Below, in pieces: positions 1 to 8,476 of a DNA stretch of 42,252 nucleotides. The translations under genes were made by a program, and so were the position numbers. The stretch's first letter is position 1. Every line of letters begins with the position of its first letter. Source of the stretch: Bacillota bacterium (lineage in GTDB: Bacteria; Bacillota; Clostridia; Tissierellales; Tissierellaceae); the NCBI GenBank assembly GCA_023388495.1, contig JAEWGC010000038.1, positions 1 to 42,252 of the forward strand, written 5' to 3'. The notes below the pieces were generated by a model. The model was not told where the DNA came from and ran no database searches. It saw only the letters and a program-made list of their open reading frames with translations.

Positions 1-212
1 TGGTGTATCAGTTGTCATGCCAATGGCACGGCTGAGTAGCTATGTTCGGAAGGGATAAGTGCTGAAGGCATCTAAGCACGAAGCCCCCCTCAAGATAAGA
101 TTTCCCACTTTTAAAGGTAAGACTCCAAGAAGACCACTTGGTAGATAGGTCTCAGGTGTAAGGGTAGTAATATCTTAAGCTAAGAGATACTAATAAGTCG
201 AGGACTTGACCA
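1..212 (+). rRNA. rrl: 23S ribosomal RNA, 3' end (partial)
   Basis: This is the last part of a large-subunit rRNA gene; the rest lies upstream of the window. The conserved blocks GTTCGGAAGGGATAA, GCATCTAAGCACGAAGCC and CCCCCCTCAAGATAAGATTT are visible, followed by the terminal ACTAATAAGTCGAGG block that pairs with the 5' end of 23S. The exact 3' end near 212 is estimated from this block. Confidence 0.96.
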
Positions 213-253
213 AAAAAATTCATGAATAAAAGTATTGCATAAAGTAGTTTTCG

Positions 254-371
254 TCTGGTGACGATAGCAAGATGGACACACCTGTTCCCATACCGAACAC
301 AGAAGTTAAGCATCTTAACGCCGATGGTACTTGGTTGGAAACGACCTGGGAGAGTAGGAAGTTGCCAGGCT
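254..371 (+). rRNA. rrf: 5S ribosomal RNA
   Basis: This is a complete 5S rRNA gene about 40 bases after the 23S gene, in the usual bacterial order. Diagnostic blocks are CACACCTGTTCCCATACCGA, ACACAGAAGTTAAGC and GGGAGAGTAGGAAGTTGCC, and the 5' and 3' ends (TCTGGTGACGATAGC and GTTGCCAGGC) can pair as helix I. No tRNA gene follows it. Confidence 0.96.
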
Positions 372-484
372 TTATGACCTAACACAACGAACGACAGTGA
401 GTTGATGTAGGTCAAACGCAATGAGCACCGAATCTATGCGAGCGTAGGGAGTAAATAGATTTGAGTTGCGAAACTGCGAAAGTA
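372..484 (+). other. Structured spacer after 5S rRNA (two imperfect hairpins)
   Basis: The DNA between the 5S gene and the terminator can form two long imperfect stems. One pairs TGACCTAACACAAC (about 374-387) with GTTGATGTAGGTCA (about 401-414). The other pairs CGCAATGAG...CGAATCTAT with AATAGATTTGAGTTGCG (about 418-474). No open frame is visible. It may be an RNA-processing region at the operon end or a repeat; the function is unknown. Confidence 0.4.
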
Positions 485-494
485 CATAAGATAT

Positions 495-530
495 AAAAAA
501 CTCTATTACAATTGTAATAGAGTTTTTTTA
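495..530 (+). terminator. Rho-independent terminator of the rRNA operon
   Basis: A perfect inverted repeat, AAAAACTCTATTACAA followed by TTGTAATAGAGTTTTT, runs straight into a T tract. It lies after the 5S gene and about 100 bases before the next gene, so it most likely ends rRNA transcription. Confidence 0.85.
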
Positions 531-626
531 TTGCATTGTTTTATTTTTATCTAGCTTTGCTTAATACCTATTAAAATGGGTAATAATTATAAGAACATAA
601 CATAGGAAACATTAGGAGGGGGAAAT

Positions 627-1811
627 ATGGAAATGACAAAATACCTGATTATAGGTAATGGAATAGCTGGTCTTGCAGCTGCTAGAGAAATAAGAACTAA
701 TGACAAAGATGGAAGTATTGTAATGGTAAGCAATGAACCAACACTTACTTATTATAGAGTGAAATTAACTGAATATATATCCAAAGATTTTATTGATGAG
801 GATTTATTAGTTAGTAAGGAAAACTGGTATGAAGAAAAGAATGTTAAGGTTATGCTTAGGAAGTTTGTAGAATATATTGATACTACAAATAATAAGATAA
901 AACTTGATGATGGACAGGAGATAGAATACGAAAAACTATTGATCGCTACAGGAAGTCGTCCTTTTATTCCACCTATCAATGGGAAATATAAAGAAGGAGT
1001 CTTTGCTTTAAGAACTTTAAAGGATTTACATTATATAAGGGAGTATATGAAGTCTTCTAAAGATGTGTCAGTAATTGGGGGAGGGCTTTTAGGTTTGGAG
1101 GCTGCATGGTCTCTTAAACAATTAGGAAAGGAAGTAAGTATAATTGAATTTGCACCTTATTTATTGCCTAGACAATTAGATAAGGAAATAGCAAATAAAT
1201 TAGAAGAGAAGCTTTCTAAAATTGGATTTAAAGTATTTTTAGCTTCCCAGGCTGAGGAAATACTTGGAGAAGGAAAAGCAACTGGTATAAAGCTAAATGG
1301 AGAGAGAAATATTAAAGCAGATGCAATTTTAGTTTCTTCAGGAATTAGACCAAACTTAGATCTAGTAAGGAATACCACAATAGAATATGATAAGGGCATA
1401 AAAGTAGATAAACGATTAAAAACAAATATAGATAATGTTTATGCTGCTGGAGATGTAGTTGAAATAGATGGAATGGTTTTAGGACTTTGGACTGCCGGAA
1501 ATGAGCAGGGTAAAGTAGCAGGAGCAAATATGGCAGGCAAAGAATTAGAATATAATCATCCTAAGATATTTACAACTTTACAGATAGGTAGTATAGAGCT
1601 TTTCTCAGCTGGAGTCATTAACGATTTCGATAAGGTTTATGAATACAAGGAAGATGAAAAGGATATTCACCATAAGATATTTACAAAGGATGGAAAAATA
1701 GTTGGAGTAATTCTCTTTGGAGAATTAAAAGAAGTAAATACACTTAGAAATGCAGTAATATCAAATATGGCTATAGATGAATATATAGTTAAGGACAGTA
1801 GATTTAAATAG
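627..1811 (+). CDS. NAD(P)/FAD-dependent oxidoreductase, NADH:rubredoxin-reductase-like
   Basis: The 394-residue protein has the layout of a pyridine nucleotide-disulfide oxidoreductase. An FAD-binding Rossmann motif IIGNGIAGLAAA lies at the N-terminus, an ATGSRPFIPP segment near residue 107, a second dinucleotide motif VIGGGLLGLEAAWSL near residue 150 and the FAD-contacting VYAAGD near 272. There is no redox-active CxxxxC pair after the FAD motif. That fits the one-electron-acceptor reductases (rubredoxin, ferredoxin or nitrite-reductase-like subunits) rather than lipoamide dehydrogenase. Clostridial relatives pass electrons from NADH to rubredoxin in oxygen and peroxide detoxification; that role is inferred here. 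The start has an AGGAGGGGG ribosome site. No electron-acceptor gene is adjacent, so the partner is unknown. The following metallo-hydrolase gene begins 21 bases later and is probably cotranscribed. Confidence 0.88.
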   Translation: MEMTKYLIIGNGIAGLAAAREIRTNDKDGSIVMVSNEPTLTYYRVKLTEYISKDFIDEDLLVSKENWYEEKNVKVMLRKFVEYIDTTNNKIKLDDGQEIEYEKLLIATGSRPFIPPINGKYKEGVFALRTLKDLHYIREYMKSSKDVSVIGGGLLGLEAAWSLKQLGKEVSIIEFAPYLLPRQLDKEIANKLEEKLSKIGFKVFLASQAEEILGEGKATGIKLNGERNIKADAILVSSGIRPNLDLVRNTTIEYDKGIKVDKRLKTNIDNVYAAGDVVEIDGMVLGLWTAGNEQGKVAGANMAGKELEYNHPKIFTTLQIGSIELFSAGVINDFDKVYEYKEDEKDIHHKIFTKDGKIVGVILFGELKEVNTLRNAVISNMAIDEYIVKDSRFK

Positions 1812-1832
1812 TATAATATTGGGGGTAATTTT

Positions 1833-3464
1833 ATGGATATTAAATTTTATGGTGCGGCAAAAATGGTTACAGGTTCTAACTATCTTGTGAAGACTGAGAA
1901 TTATAATATACTTGTAGATTGTGGAATGTTTCAGGGAAATGAGGAAATGGAGAAATTAAATTACAATGATTTCCCCTATAATCCAAGCGAGATTGATTTC
2001 CTCATACTAACCCATGCCCACATAGACCATAGTGGAAGAATCCCCAAATTAGTGAAGGATGGTTTTAAAGGTAGAATAATAACTACAAATGCTACCTATG
2101 ATTTATGTAAGATTATGTTAAGGGATAGTGCAAAAATACAGGAGTCTGATATAGAATGGGAGAATAGAAAGAGACAAAGAGCAGGTAAAAAACCCATAGA
2201 GCCACTATATACAATGGATGATGCAGAAAATAGCCTAAAGTATTTTGAACCATATTTTGTAGATCAAAAAATAAAGATAAATAATAATATTCAAATTAGA
2301 TTAAAGGATGCAGGACATATATTAGGCTCAGCTATATTAGAGCTATGGATAAAAGAAAATAACGAAGAAGTAAAAATAGTTTTCTCTGGAGACTTAGGTA
2401 TGCCAGGAAGACCTATAATCAATAGCCCAGATTATATAGAGGAAGCAGACTATCTTGTTATAGAGTCTACCTATGGAGATACTATACATGAAAGTTATGA
2501 AGAGAGTACTGAAAAATTAATAGATATAATCAATAAAACTGTAATGAGAGGTGGGACTGTAATTATTCCATCTTTTGCAGTAGGAAGGACTCAGGAACTT
2601 ATTTACCAGCTAAATAAATACTATGAATATAATCCAAAGATAGAGGAATATATGAAAGTTCCTATTTATATAGATAGCCCTATGGCAGTAGATGCTACAG
2701 AAGCATTTAAGAGAAACTCAAGTAGCTTTAATGATGAGGCAAGGGCCCTTATACTAAGAGGTGATAATCCATTTGAATTTGACAACCTAAGGTATATAAG
2801 GAGTCAAGAGGAATCTATGGCATTAAATAAATATACATTTCCAAAGGTAATTATATCCTCAAGTGGAATGGCTACAGCAGGAAGAATAAGACATCATTTA
2901 AAACACAGTTTATGGGATGAGAAAAATAGCTTAATTTTTGTTGGATATCAGGCCGAGGGAACTTTAGGTAGATTGCTTTTAGATGGTAAAAGACAAGTAA
3001 AAATATTAGGAGAAGAAATTCATGTAAGGGCACAAATCTATGATATAGAGGGATTTTCAGGCCATGCAGATCAAAATGTTTTGCTTGATTGGATAAACAA
3101 ATTTAAAAAGAAGCCAAAGAAAATATTTATAGTACATGGTGAGGAAGAACCAGCTAATGCCTTATCTACCCTTATTAAGCATCTATATAAAATAGAAACT
3201 ATAATCCCTAATATGGGAGATAGTTTTAACATTGCCAAGAATGAGGTAGAACTAACAAAGGGTATTGAGATATTACCTGAAATGTTAAGAGAGGATATTG
3301 AAAATGAATTAAAAACAGCATATAATCAATTTGAGGCTCTAATAAATAAGTCCAGTGAGATGGTTGATGATAAGCTTTTAGCTAAGAAATATGATGAGAT
3401 AAAAAATCGATTAATAGATTTACAGCATAGGCTTATGGATTTAAATATTATAGTCGGCAAATAA
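1833..3464 (+). CDS. MBL-fold beta-CASP metallo-hydrolase with RNA-specificity domain
   Basis: This 543-residue protein belongs to the metallo-beta-lactamase/beta-CASP group of nucleic-acid hydrolases (YSH1/CPSF-73-like). The zinc motif HAHIDHSG is at about 61-68, followed by DAGHILGSA, FSGDLG and ESTYGD. The beta-CASP segment contains IDSPMAVDAT and SSSGMATAGRIRHHL. The C-terminal MBL part holds GFSGHADQ and FIVHGEEEPA, the final histidine motif of RNA-metabolising members. Cytosolic RNA processing or decay is the usual assignment; the substrate cannot be told from sequence. About 75 extra C-terminal residues rich in K/E and Leu look helical. The gene lies between the oxidoreductase and lplA with 21-base gaps on each side, so it probably shares their transcript. 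Confidence 0.9.
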   Translation: MDIKFYGAAKMVTGSNYLVKTENYNILVDCGMFQGNEEMEKLNYNDFPYNPSEIDFLILTHAHIDHSGRIPKLVKDGFKGRIITTNATYDLCKIMLRDSAKIQESDIEWENRKRQRAGKKPIEPLYTMDDAENSLKYFEPYFVDQKIKINNNIQIRLKDAGHILGSAILELWIKENNEEVKIVFSGDLGMPGRPIINSPDYIEEADYLVIESTYGDTIHESYEESTEKLIDIINKTVMRGGTVIIPSFAVGRTQELIYQLNKYYEYNPKIEEYMKVPIYIDSPMAVDATEAFKRNSSSFNDEARALILRGDNPFEFDNLRYIRSQEESMALNKYTFPKVIISSSGMATAGRIRHHLKHSLWDEKNSLIFVGYQAEGTLGRLLLDGKRQVKILGEEIHVRAQIYDIEGFSGHADQNVLLDWINKFKKKPKKIFIVHGEEEPANALSTLIKHLYKIETIIPNMGDSFNIAKNEVELTKGIEILPEMLREDIENELKTAYNQFEALINKSSEMVDDKLLAKKYDEIKNRLIDLQHRLMDLNIIVGK

Positions 3465-3484
3465 ATAAAACATAGGAGGATAGT

Positions 3485-4477
3485 ATGAAATACTTAGTAA
3501 ATAACTCAAATGATCCGAGATATAATTTAGCTTTTGAAGAATACTGTTTTAAAAGTCTAGATCTTAAGGAAGACTATGTAATTCTTTGGATAAATGGACC
3601 GGCAATAATAATTGGTAAAAACCAAAATACTATAGAAGAAGTAAATCAAGATTATGTAAATGAAAGAGGTATAAAAGTTGTAAGGAGAATAACTGGTGGT
3701 GGGGCAGTATATCACGACTTAGGTAACCTTAACTTTAGTATTATATCTATGTCAAGTGGTGCTGAGAAAATTGATTTTAAGAAATATAATATACCAATAG
3801 TTAAATCTTTAGAAAAACTTGGTATCAATTGTGAACTATCAGGTAGAAATGACATTACTTTAGATGGAAAGAAATTCTCAGGTATAGCACAATCAGTGTG
3901 GAAAAAGAGAGTTTTAAACCATGGAACACTATTATTTGATACAGAGCTTGATGTATTATCAAATGCATTAAATGTTAAACAGGATAAAATTGAATCAAAG
4001 GGCGTAAAATCAGTAAAGAGTAGAGTCACAAATATAAAGCATCATATGGATAGAGATATAGATATATACGAGTTTAGAGATATATTACTTAAGAATATAT
4101 TTGAAATGGAAGGGCTAGTACCTGTAGAGTATAAATTATCACAGGAAGACCTAGGTGGAATACAAAAGTTATTTGAAGAAAAATATTCAACTTGGGAATG
4201 GAACTATGGAGAATCTCCTAAGTCAAATTATCAAAATTATAAGAGATTTCCTTTTGGAAGTATAGATATTAGATTTAATGTAGTGAGTGGACTAATTTCA
4301 GATACTAAGATTTATGGTGATTTCTTTGGAACTGAGGATGTGGATTTACTTCAAGAAAAATTAAATGGAATAAAATATGACAAGGGAGAAGTAGCAAAAA
4401 TAATAGAAAATGAACCTTTAGAAAAATACTTTGGTAGTATAACTAAAGAAGAATTTATAGATTTAATGTTTCAATAG
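3485..4477 (+). CDS. lplA: Lipoate-protein ligase A
   Basis: The protein attaches free lipoate, through lipoyl-AMP, to the lysine of lipoyl domains such as glycine-cleavage H protein or 2-oxoacid dehydrogenase E2. At 330 residues it has the full LplA length, catalytic domain plus C-terminal accessory domain. The lipoyl-binding signature RRITGGGAVYHD is near residues 66-77, with DLGNLNFSII after it. DGKKFSGIAQ carries the expected active-site lysine, and NHGTLLFDTELD follows. The N-terminal NDPRYNLAFEEY is typical of the family. An AGGAGG ribosome site lies 6 bases before the ATG. It is the last gene of the 627-4477 run and a strong terminator follows immediately. Confidence 0.94.
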   Translation: MKYLVNNSNDPRYNLAFEEYCFKSLDLKEDYVILWINGPAIIIGKNQNTIEEVNQDYVNERGIKVVRRITGGGAVYHDLGNLNFSIISMSSGAEKIDFKKYNIPIVKSLEKLGINCELSGRNDITLDGKKFSGIAQSVWKKRVLNHGTLLFDTELDVLSNALNVKQDKIESKGVKSVKSRVTNIKHHMDRDIDIYEFRDILLKNIFEMEGLVPVEYKLSQEDLGGIQKLFEEKYSTWEWNYGESPKSNYQNYKRFPFGSIDIRFNVVSGLISDTKIYGDFFGTEDVDLLQEKLNGIKYDKGEVAKIIENEPLEKYFGSITKEEFIDLMFQ

Positions 4478-4478
4478 A

Positions 4479-4517
4479 ATAAATCCCTAGCTATTTTATT
4501 ATAGTTAGGGATTTATT
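4479..4517 (+). terminator. Rho-independent terminator after lplA
   Basis: AATAAATCCCTAGCTAT pairs with ATAGTTAGGGATTTATT around a short AT loop, directly after the stop codon. One G-T pair interrupts the stem. The AT-rich flanks would allow it to work in both directions. Confidence 0.8.
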
Positions 4518-4604
4518 TAGTATAAATAGCCTTAAGTATTTGCTAATATACAAGTAAGAGATATAATATAATTAAACCAGTAAAACCATGTAAGGAGGGG
4601 TATT

Positions 4605-5600
4605 ATGAAACTACCAAAAAGGATTAGTTTTGCAAATCTACCTACTAAGATTGAAAAACTAGAAAGATTAAGTGAAGAATTAGGTGTCGAAGTATATATA
4701 AAAAGAGATGATCAAACTGGCAGTGAAATATCTGGAAATAAAGTAAGAAAGCTTGAATTTGCAGTGCAGGAAGCAGTTGATAATGGCTGTGACTATTTAA
4801 TTACTTGCGGAGGTACTCAGTCAAATCATGCTAGAGCAACAGCAGCAGTAGCTGCAAAACTTGGCATGGGATCATATCTTATTCTTAGAGGTAAGGAAGA
4901 TGCAGAAGTAGAAGGTAATTTGTTTTTAGATAAAATACTTGGAGCAAAGATTAAATTTATTACAGCTGATGAATATAGGAATAGTAGAATGGCTATCATG
5001 GAAGATGTTAAAAATGAGTTAGCTAGGGAAGGTCATAATGCATATATACTTCCAGAAGGAGCATCAAATGGAATTGGGTCCTTTGGATATTTTAAAGCTA
5101 TGGAAGAAATATTAGACCAAGAAAAAGAGCTTGGGATTAAGTTTGATGCAATAGTTACTGCTGTTGGTTCTGGAGGTACCTATGCAGGATTACACTATGC
5201 AAATCATATAAAAAATAATGAGGCAAAAATTTATGGAGTGAATGTCTGTGACGATGGTGAGTATTTTAAAAACGTTACACTAGGATTAATTAAGGAAATA
5301 GATCAACATACTGGAGAAGAAATTCATATAAATAAAGAAGATATAAACATTCTAGATGGATATGTAGGAAAAGGATATGCTTTAAGCAGGCAAGAGGAGA
5401 TAGAATTTATTCATAAACTAGCTAAAAAAGAAGGAGTTATTCTAGATCCGGTATATACTGGTAAAGCTATGTATGGCTTAGTAGAAGAAATTAAAAAAGG
5501 TACATTTAGTAATCATAAAAACATATTATTTATTCATACTGGCGGTATATTTGGCTGGAATAGTTTTGCTAGAGGTTTAGTAGAAACAAAAAATTGTTAG
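4605..5600 (+). CDS. dcyD: D-cysteine desulfhydrase / ACC-deaminase-family PLP enzyme
   Basis: The 331-residue protein is a fold-type II PLP enzyme of the D-cysteine desulfhydrase/ACC deaminase family. D-cysteine desulfhydrase yields pyruvate, ammonia and sulfide. The PLP lysine lies in SGNKVRKLEFA (about residues 43-53). CGGTQSNHARATAA is the substrate- and cofactor-carboxylate loop, and TAVGSGGTYAGL is the phosphate-binding glycine loop. LDPVYTGKAMYGL and FIHTGGIFGW close the domain. The sequence looks closer to D-cysteine desulfhydrase than to true ACC deaminase, but substrate specificity within the family is hard to call. The gene stands alone, with an AAGGAGGGG ribosome site and terminators on both sides. 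Confidence 0.85.
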   Translation: MKLPKRISFANLPTKIEKLERLSEELGVEVYIKRDDQTGSEISGNKVRKLEFAVQEAVDNGCDYLITCGGTQSNHARATAAVAAKLGMGSYLILRGKEDAEVEGNLFLDKILGAKIKFITADEYRNSRMAIMEDVKNELAREGHNAYILPEGASNGIGSFGYFKAMEEILDQEKELGIKFDAIVTAVGSGGTYAGLHYANHIKNNEAKIYGVNVCDDGEYFKNVTLGLIKEIDQHTGEEIHINKEDINILDGYVGKGYALSRQEEIEFIHKLAKKEGVILDPVYTGKAMYGLVEEIKKGTFSNHKNILFIHTGGIFGWNSFARGLVETKNC

Positions 5601-5643
5601 GAAGATATTAGTAAAGTAGGCAGGGGAAATAATAAAAAACTTA

Positions 5644-5682
5644 TTGCGCCAATCATTTAATTATGGTTGGCGTAGTTTTATT
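5644..5682 (+). terminator. Terminator after the PLP-enzyme gene
   Basis: TGCGCCAATCAT and ATGGTTGGCG(T)A form a stem around a short loop and are followed by TTTTATT. It lies between the D-cysteine desulfhydrase gene and the IS remnant that converges on it. Confidence 0.7.
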
Positions 5683-5689
5683 CTATTTA

Positions 5690-6238
5690 ACTAAGTCTGA
5701 AAGATAACATCTGTATTCTATATGATACTTGGAAATGTTCTGCTGTTTCAGAATAATTATGTTTATACTCTATACAATATTTAACTATATCAACTCGTTC
5801 TTCATAAGTTGTCTTTCGGCCTTTAGTCATGATTTTAGTTCCTCATGACTATTATAATTTAAAATCCAATTCCTAATTTGAGAAGTTGATTTAATACTAT
5901 ATTTTTTACATATATCCATTAGTGAAACATTACTTGACAGATAATCATGTACTACAGTATCTTTAAAATCTTTAGTATATACTGAGTTTTTAGATGTTTC
6001 GAGTAAACCATCCGACCCAATAGAAAGATAGGTTTGAAGCCACTGTTTGGCAGAAGTCCAACTTATATCAAGTTTTTTAGCTAAATTATTTAAAGAATCT
6101 TCACCTCGTAAATATTTCTCAATCACTTCAATTTTTTGAAAAACTAGTATTTTACTTTTTCTTCTCATAAAAATATGCTCCTCCTTGTCTTAAACAGTTT
6201 TATTATTTAAACTGTCTATGTCTACTACAAGGGGAACA
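5690..6238 (-). mobile_element. IS3-family insertion sequence remnant
   Basis: This is the left end of an IS3-type element on the minus strand. The outer end begins with TGTTCCCCTTGTAGTAGACA at 6238, a typical IS3-type terminus, followed by an orfA ribosome site and the broken orfA below. The homology stops around 5690, so the rest of orfA, all of orfB and the other end are missing. It lies between the D-cysteine desulfhydrase gene and the LysR gene. Confidence 0.75.
5694..6168 (-). pseudogene. Broken IS3-family transposase OrfA
   Basis: The minus-strand frame starts at 6168 with MRRKSKILVFQKIEVIEKYL and carries two IS3/IS150-type helix-turn-helix units (LNNLAKKLDISWTSAKQW and LMDICKKYSIKSTSQIRNW). 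It stops at 5827. The reading then resumes in another frame with MTKGRKTTYEERVDIVKYC and ends abruptly after HFQVSYR near 5700, where intact relatives continue. A deletion/frameshift and a truncation are therefore both visible. It is not expected to be active. Confidence 0.75.
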
Positions 6239-6284
6239 TATCATTTAAAGAGTTTAGAGGCTGTTTTATTTTAGATTTATAACT

Positions 6285-7184
6285 CTAAATCATTTTTATG
6301 AATGGATCATCTATAATAAACTCATTTAAACTGTTTTCAAAGATTTTAAGAGGTTCCATAGCTCGAGTCAGTGGATTTCTATGTTTGATTTTATAACATA
6401 TTCTCTCAGGAGGAGGCTCTATAAGTTCGGAAATTTTAATAGGTTGTATTTTTTTAAAAGCATGGGCAATATTTTCAGTTACAATTGCCCAAGAGCCAGG
6501 TATATCTATAAATTTAAAAATGAGTCCGGCAGTATCTACAGCAATATCTATGGATTCTGTAGGATCCCACCAACTATCATGCCAAATTTGAAAGCTTGGT
6601 CCCCAATCTAAAAATATTTCTTTTTTTACATCTAAATCCTGAGGATAAACAAAATCATCAAATTTGGAGACTAAAGAATTACTTACTAAAACTAACTTTT
6701 CACTAAATATAGGTTGGCTTACCAGACTATTTGTTTTAATTAATCTAGGAACAAGACCTATATCTAATTCATATGACTCTAGGAGATTAAATACTGTACT
6801 AGACCAATGAGAACTTACATTAATATTGAGTTGGTTTTCATTTGAAATAACCTTTTTAAATAGGGGCGGAAAGACATAAGTATTTAAGCTATCTACTGAG
6901 CCAATGTTTAATTTTAATGAAGTTTCTTGATTTGCCCAAACATCAGTATCTTTTTTTAGAGACATCCAACGTCTAGCAATAAGTATAAACTCTTCACCTT
7001 TTGGGGTTAATGTAATAAATCGCTTTCCTCGATATCTTTTTATCAATATGACACCGAGTTCCTCTTCTAGTACATCTAGACGATTACTTACAGTAGATTG
7101 GGATAGAAACAGCTTTTCCGATGCCTTCGATAAACTCTGGGTTTCAACTATAGCAAGGAATGCCTCAATACCAGATATATCCAT
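6285..7184 (-). CDS. LysR-family transcriptional regulator
   Basis: The 299-residue protein has the standard LysR size and plan. An N-terminal winged helix-turn-helix runs over about residues 1-60 (SKASEKLFLSQSTVSNRL, then LEEELGVILIKR and LTPKGEEF), followed by a periplasmic-binding-like effector domain from about residue 90. The gene is divergent from the class V aminotransferase, with 162 bases between the two starts. A perfect palindrome sits in that gap next to its own ribosome site. By the usual LysR arrangement it probably controls the aminotransferase/aldolase pair, and perhaps the wider catabolic cluster, in response to a pathway metabolite; that is inferred. The start at 7184 has GGAGGT seven bases upstream. 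Confidence 0.92.
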   Translation of the reverse strand: MDISGIEAFLAIVETQSLSKASEKLFLSQSTVSNRLDVLEEELGVILIKRYRGKRFITLTPKGEEFILIARRWMSLKKDTDVWANQETSLKLNIGSVDSLNTYVFPPLFKKVISNENQLNINVSSHWSSTVFNLLESYELDIGLVPRLIKTNSLVSQPIFSEKLVLVSNSLVSKFDDFVYPQDLDVKKEIFLDWGPSFQIWHDSWWDPTESIDIAVDTAGLIFKFIDIPGSWAIVTENIAHAFKKIQPIKISELIEPPPERICYKIKHRNPLTRAMEPLKIFENSLNEFIIDDPFIKMI

Positions 7185-7199
7185 ATTAATACCTCCATA

Positions 7200-7230
7200 T
7201 ATATAATATCTATGACGTAGATATTATATA
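7200..7230. promoter_or_regulatory. Perfect palindrome, likely LysR operator
   Basis: TATATAATATCTA, a TGACG spacer and TAGATATTATATA form a perfect 13+13 inverted repeat. It lies between the divergent LysR and aminotransferase genes, just upstream of the lysR ribosome site. LysR proteins bind dyads with a T-N11-A core, so this is the natural operator candidate for autoregulation and for control of the divergent gene. Binding is not shown by sequence alone. Confidence 0.6.
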
Positions 7231-7346
7231 ACAAAATGATTCATTATTCAAATAATTAAGAAAGTGATATACTTACAATTAAAAGAAGTAATACAGAAAA
7301 ACATAAATAAAACATTATATAGTCTGATAATAAGGGAGGAGTTACT

Positions 7347-8420
7347 TTGCAAAAAAAGATACAGATGATGGTAGGGCCTACGGCAATACCGCATAGAGTA
7401 TTGAAAGCAATGAGCAGAGAATCAATTTCACATCGTTCCAAAGAATACTCTATAATTCAAGAAAGAGTAACAAACAATCTAAAGAAAGTTTTTGGGACAA
7501 AGCAAGAAGTTTTATTACTTACTTCTTCAGGTACAGGTGCTATGGAATCAGTAATACAAAATTGCTTCTCTCCTGATGATGAGATAGTAGTACCAATAAT
7601 AGGTAATTTTAGTGAACAATTTGCTCTTATGGGAGAAATATATGGCTTGAAGGTTAATAGAGTTGAGTTTGAGCTTGGAGAAACAGCTGATGTTAACAGA
7701 GTTATGAAAGAGGTAACCATAGCTACTAAAGGAGTTTTTGTTGTACACAATGAAAGCTCCACAGGAGTATATAACGATTTAGAAGCTTTTGGTAATGCAA
7801 TAAAGGATACCAATGCACTATTAATAACAGATTCTGTTAGTGGCTTAGGTGGATTAGAAATGAGAATGGATGAATGGCATGTTGATGTGGCTCTAACAAG
7901 CTCTCAAAAAGCCTTAATGACTCCAGCAGGCTTGGCATTCGTAGCTCTTAGTGAGAAAGCATGGAGTAGAGTAGAAGAATCTAAGTTTCCAAAGCATTAT
8001 TTTGACTATAAGAAAGCAAGTAAATTTAATGAGATAAATCAAACTTTAACAACACCTGCTGTCTATACAGTATTTGCAGTAGATGAAGCTCTTAATATGA
8101 TATTCGAAGAAGGATTAGATAATTTATATTCAAGACATCGTACTAATACTGAACTAATAATCAAGGGTGTAAAAGAGGTTGGATTGAAACTTTTTGCAAA
8201 GGATGAAAAGTTTGCTTCCCCTACTCTAACTGCTGTTTATGCTCCAGGAAAATCAAAATATATTGTATCTCAACTAGCAAAGAAAAATATTATAGTAAAC
8301 GGTGGGTTAGCACCACTGACTGAAGATGTTTTTAGAGTAGGAACTATGGGTTACGTTTCAGAAAATGATGTAATAGCATTTTTATATGCACTGAAAGAAA
8401 TTGTTAAAGATATTAAATAA
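7347..8420 (+). CDS. Class V aminotransferase (alanine/serine/ureidoglycine-glyoxylate type)
   Basis: The 357-residue protein is a fold-type I PLP enzyme of the small class V group that includes alanine-glyoxylate, serine-glyoxylate and ureidoglycine-glyoxylate aminotransferases. The N-terminus MVGPTAIPHRVLKAM is typical. LLTSSGTGAMESV binds the cofactor phosphate, D162 in ITDSVSGLGG contacts the pyridine nitrogen, and K188 in SSQKALMTP is the Schiff-base lysine. The start is TTG at 7347, six bases after GGGAGGA; no ATG is better placed. The aldolase gene follows 56 bases downstream. If that aldolase releases glyoxylate, or if the cluster makes ureidoglycine, this enzyme would use it, but the amino donor and acceptor are not readable from sequence. 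Confidence 0.85.
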   Translation: MQKKIQMMVGPTAIPHRVLKAMSRESISHRSKEYSIIQERVTNNLKKVFGTKQEVLLLTSSGTGAMESVIQNCFSPDDEIVVPIIGNFSEQFALMGEIYGLKVNRVEFELGETADVNRVMKEVTIATKGVFVVHNESSTGVYNDLEAFGNAIKDTNALLITDSVSGLGGLEMRMDEWHVDVALTSSQKALMTPAGLAFVALSEKAWSRVEESKFPKHYFDYKKASKFNEINQTLTTPAVYTVFAVDEALNMIFEEGLDNLYSRHRTNTELIIKGVKEVGLKLFAKDEKFASPTLTAVYAPGKSKYIVSQLAKKNIIVNGGLAPLTEDVFRVGTMGYVSENDVIAFLYALKEIVKDIK

Positions 8421-8476
8421 GTTTAACTATAAATAATAATATGGAAGCTTTAATGTTTCCAAAAAGGAGGATATAT

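Noticed and set aside
152..421. Minus-strand open frame across the rRNA genes
   Set aside because: It lies over the 23S and 5S rRNA sequences and has no ribosome site or protein motif.
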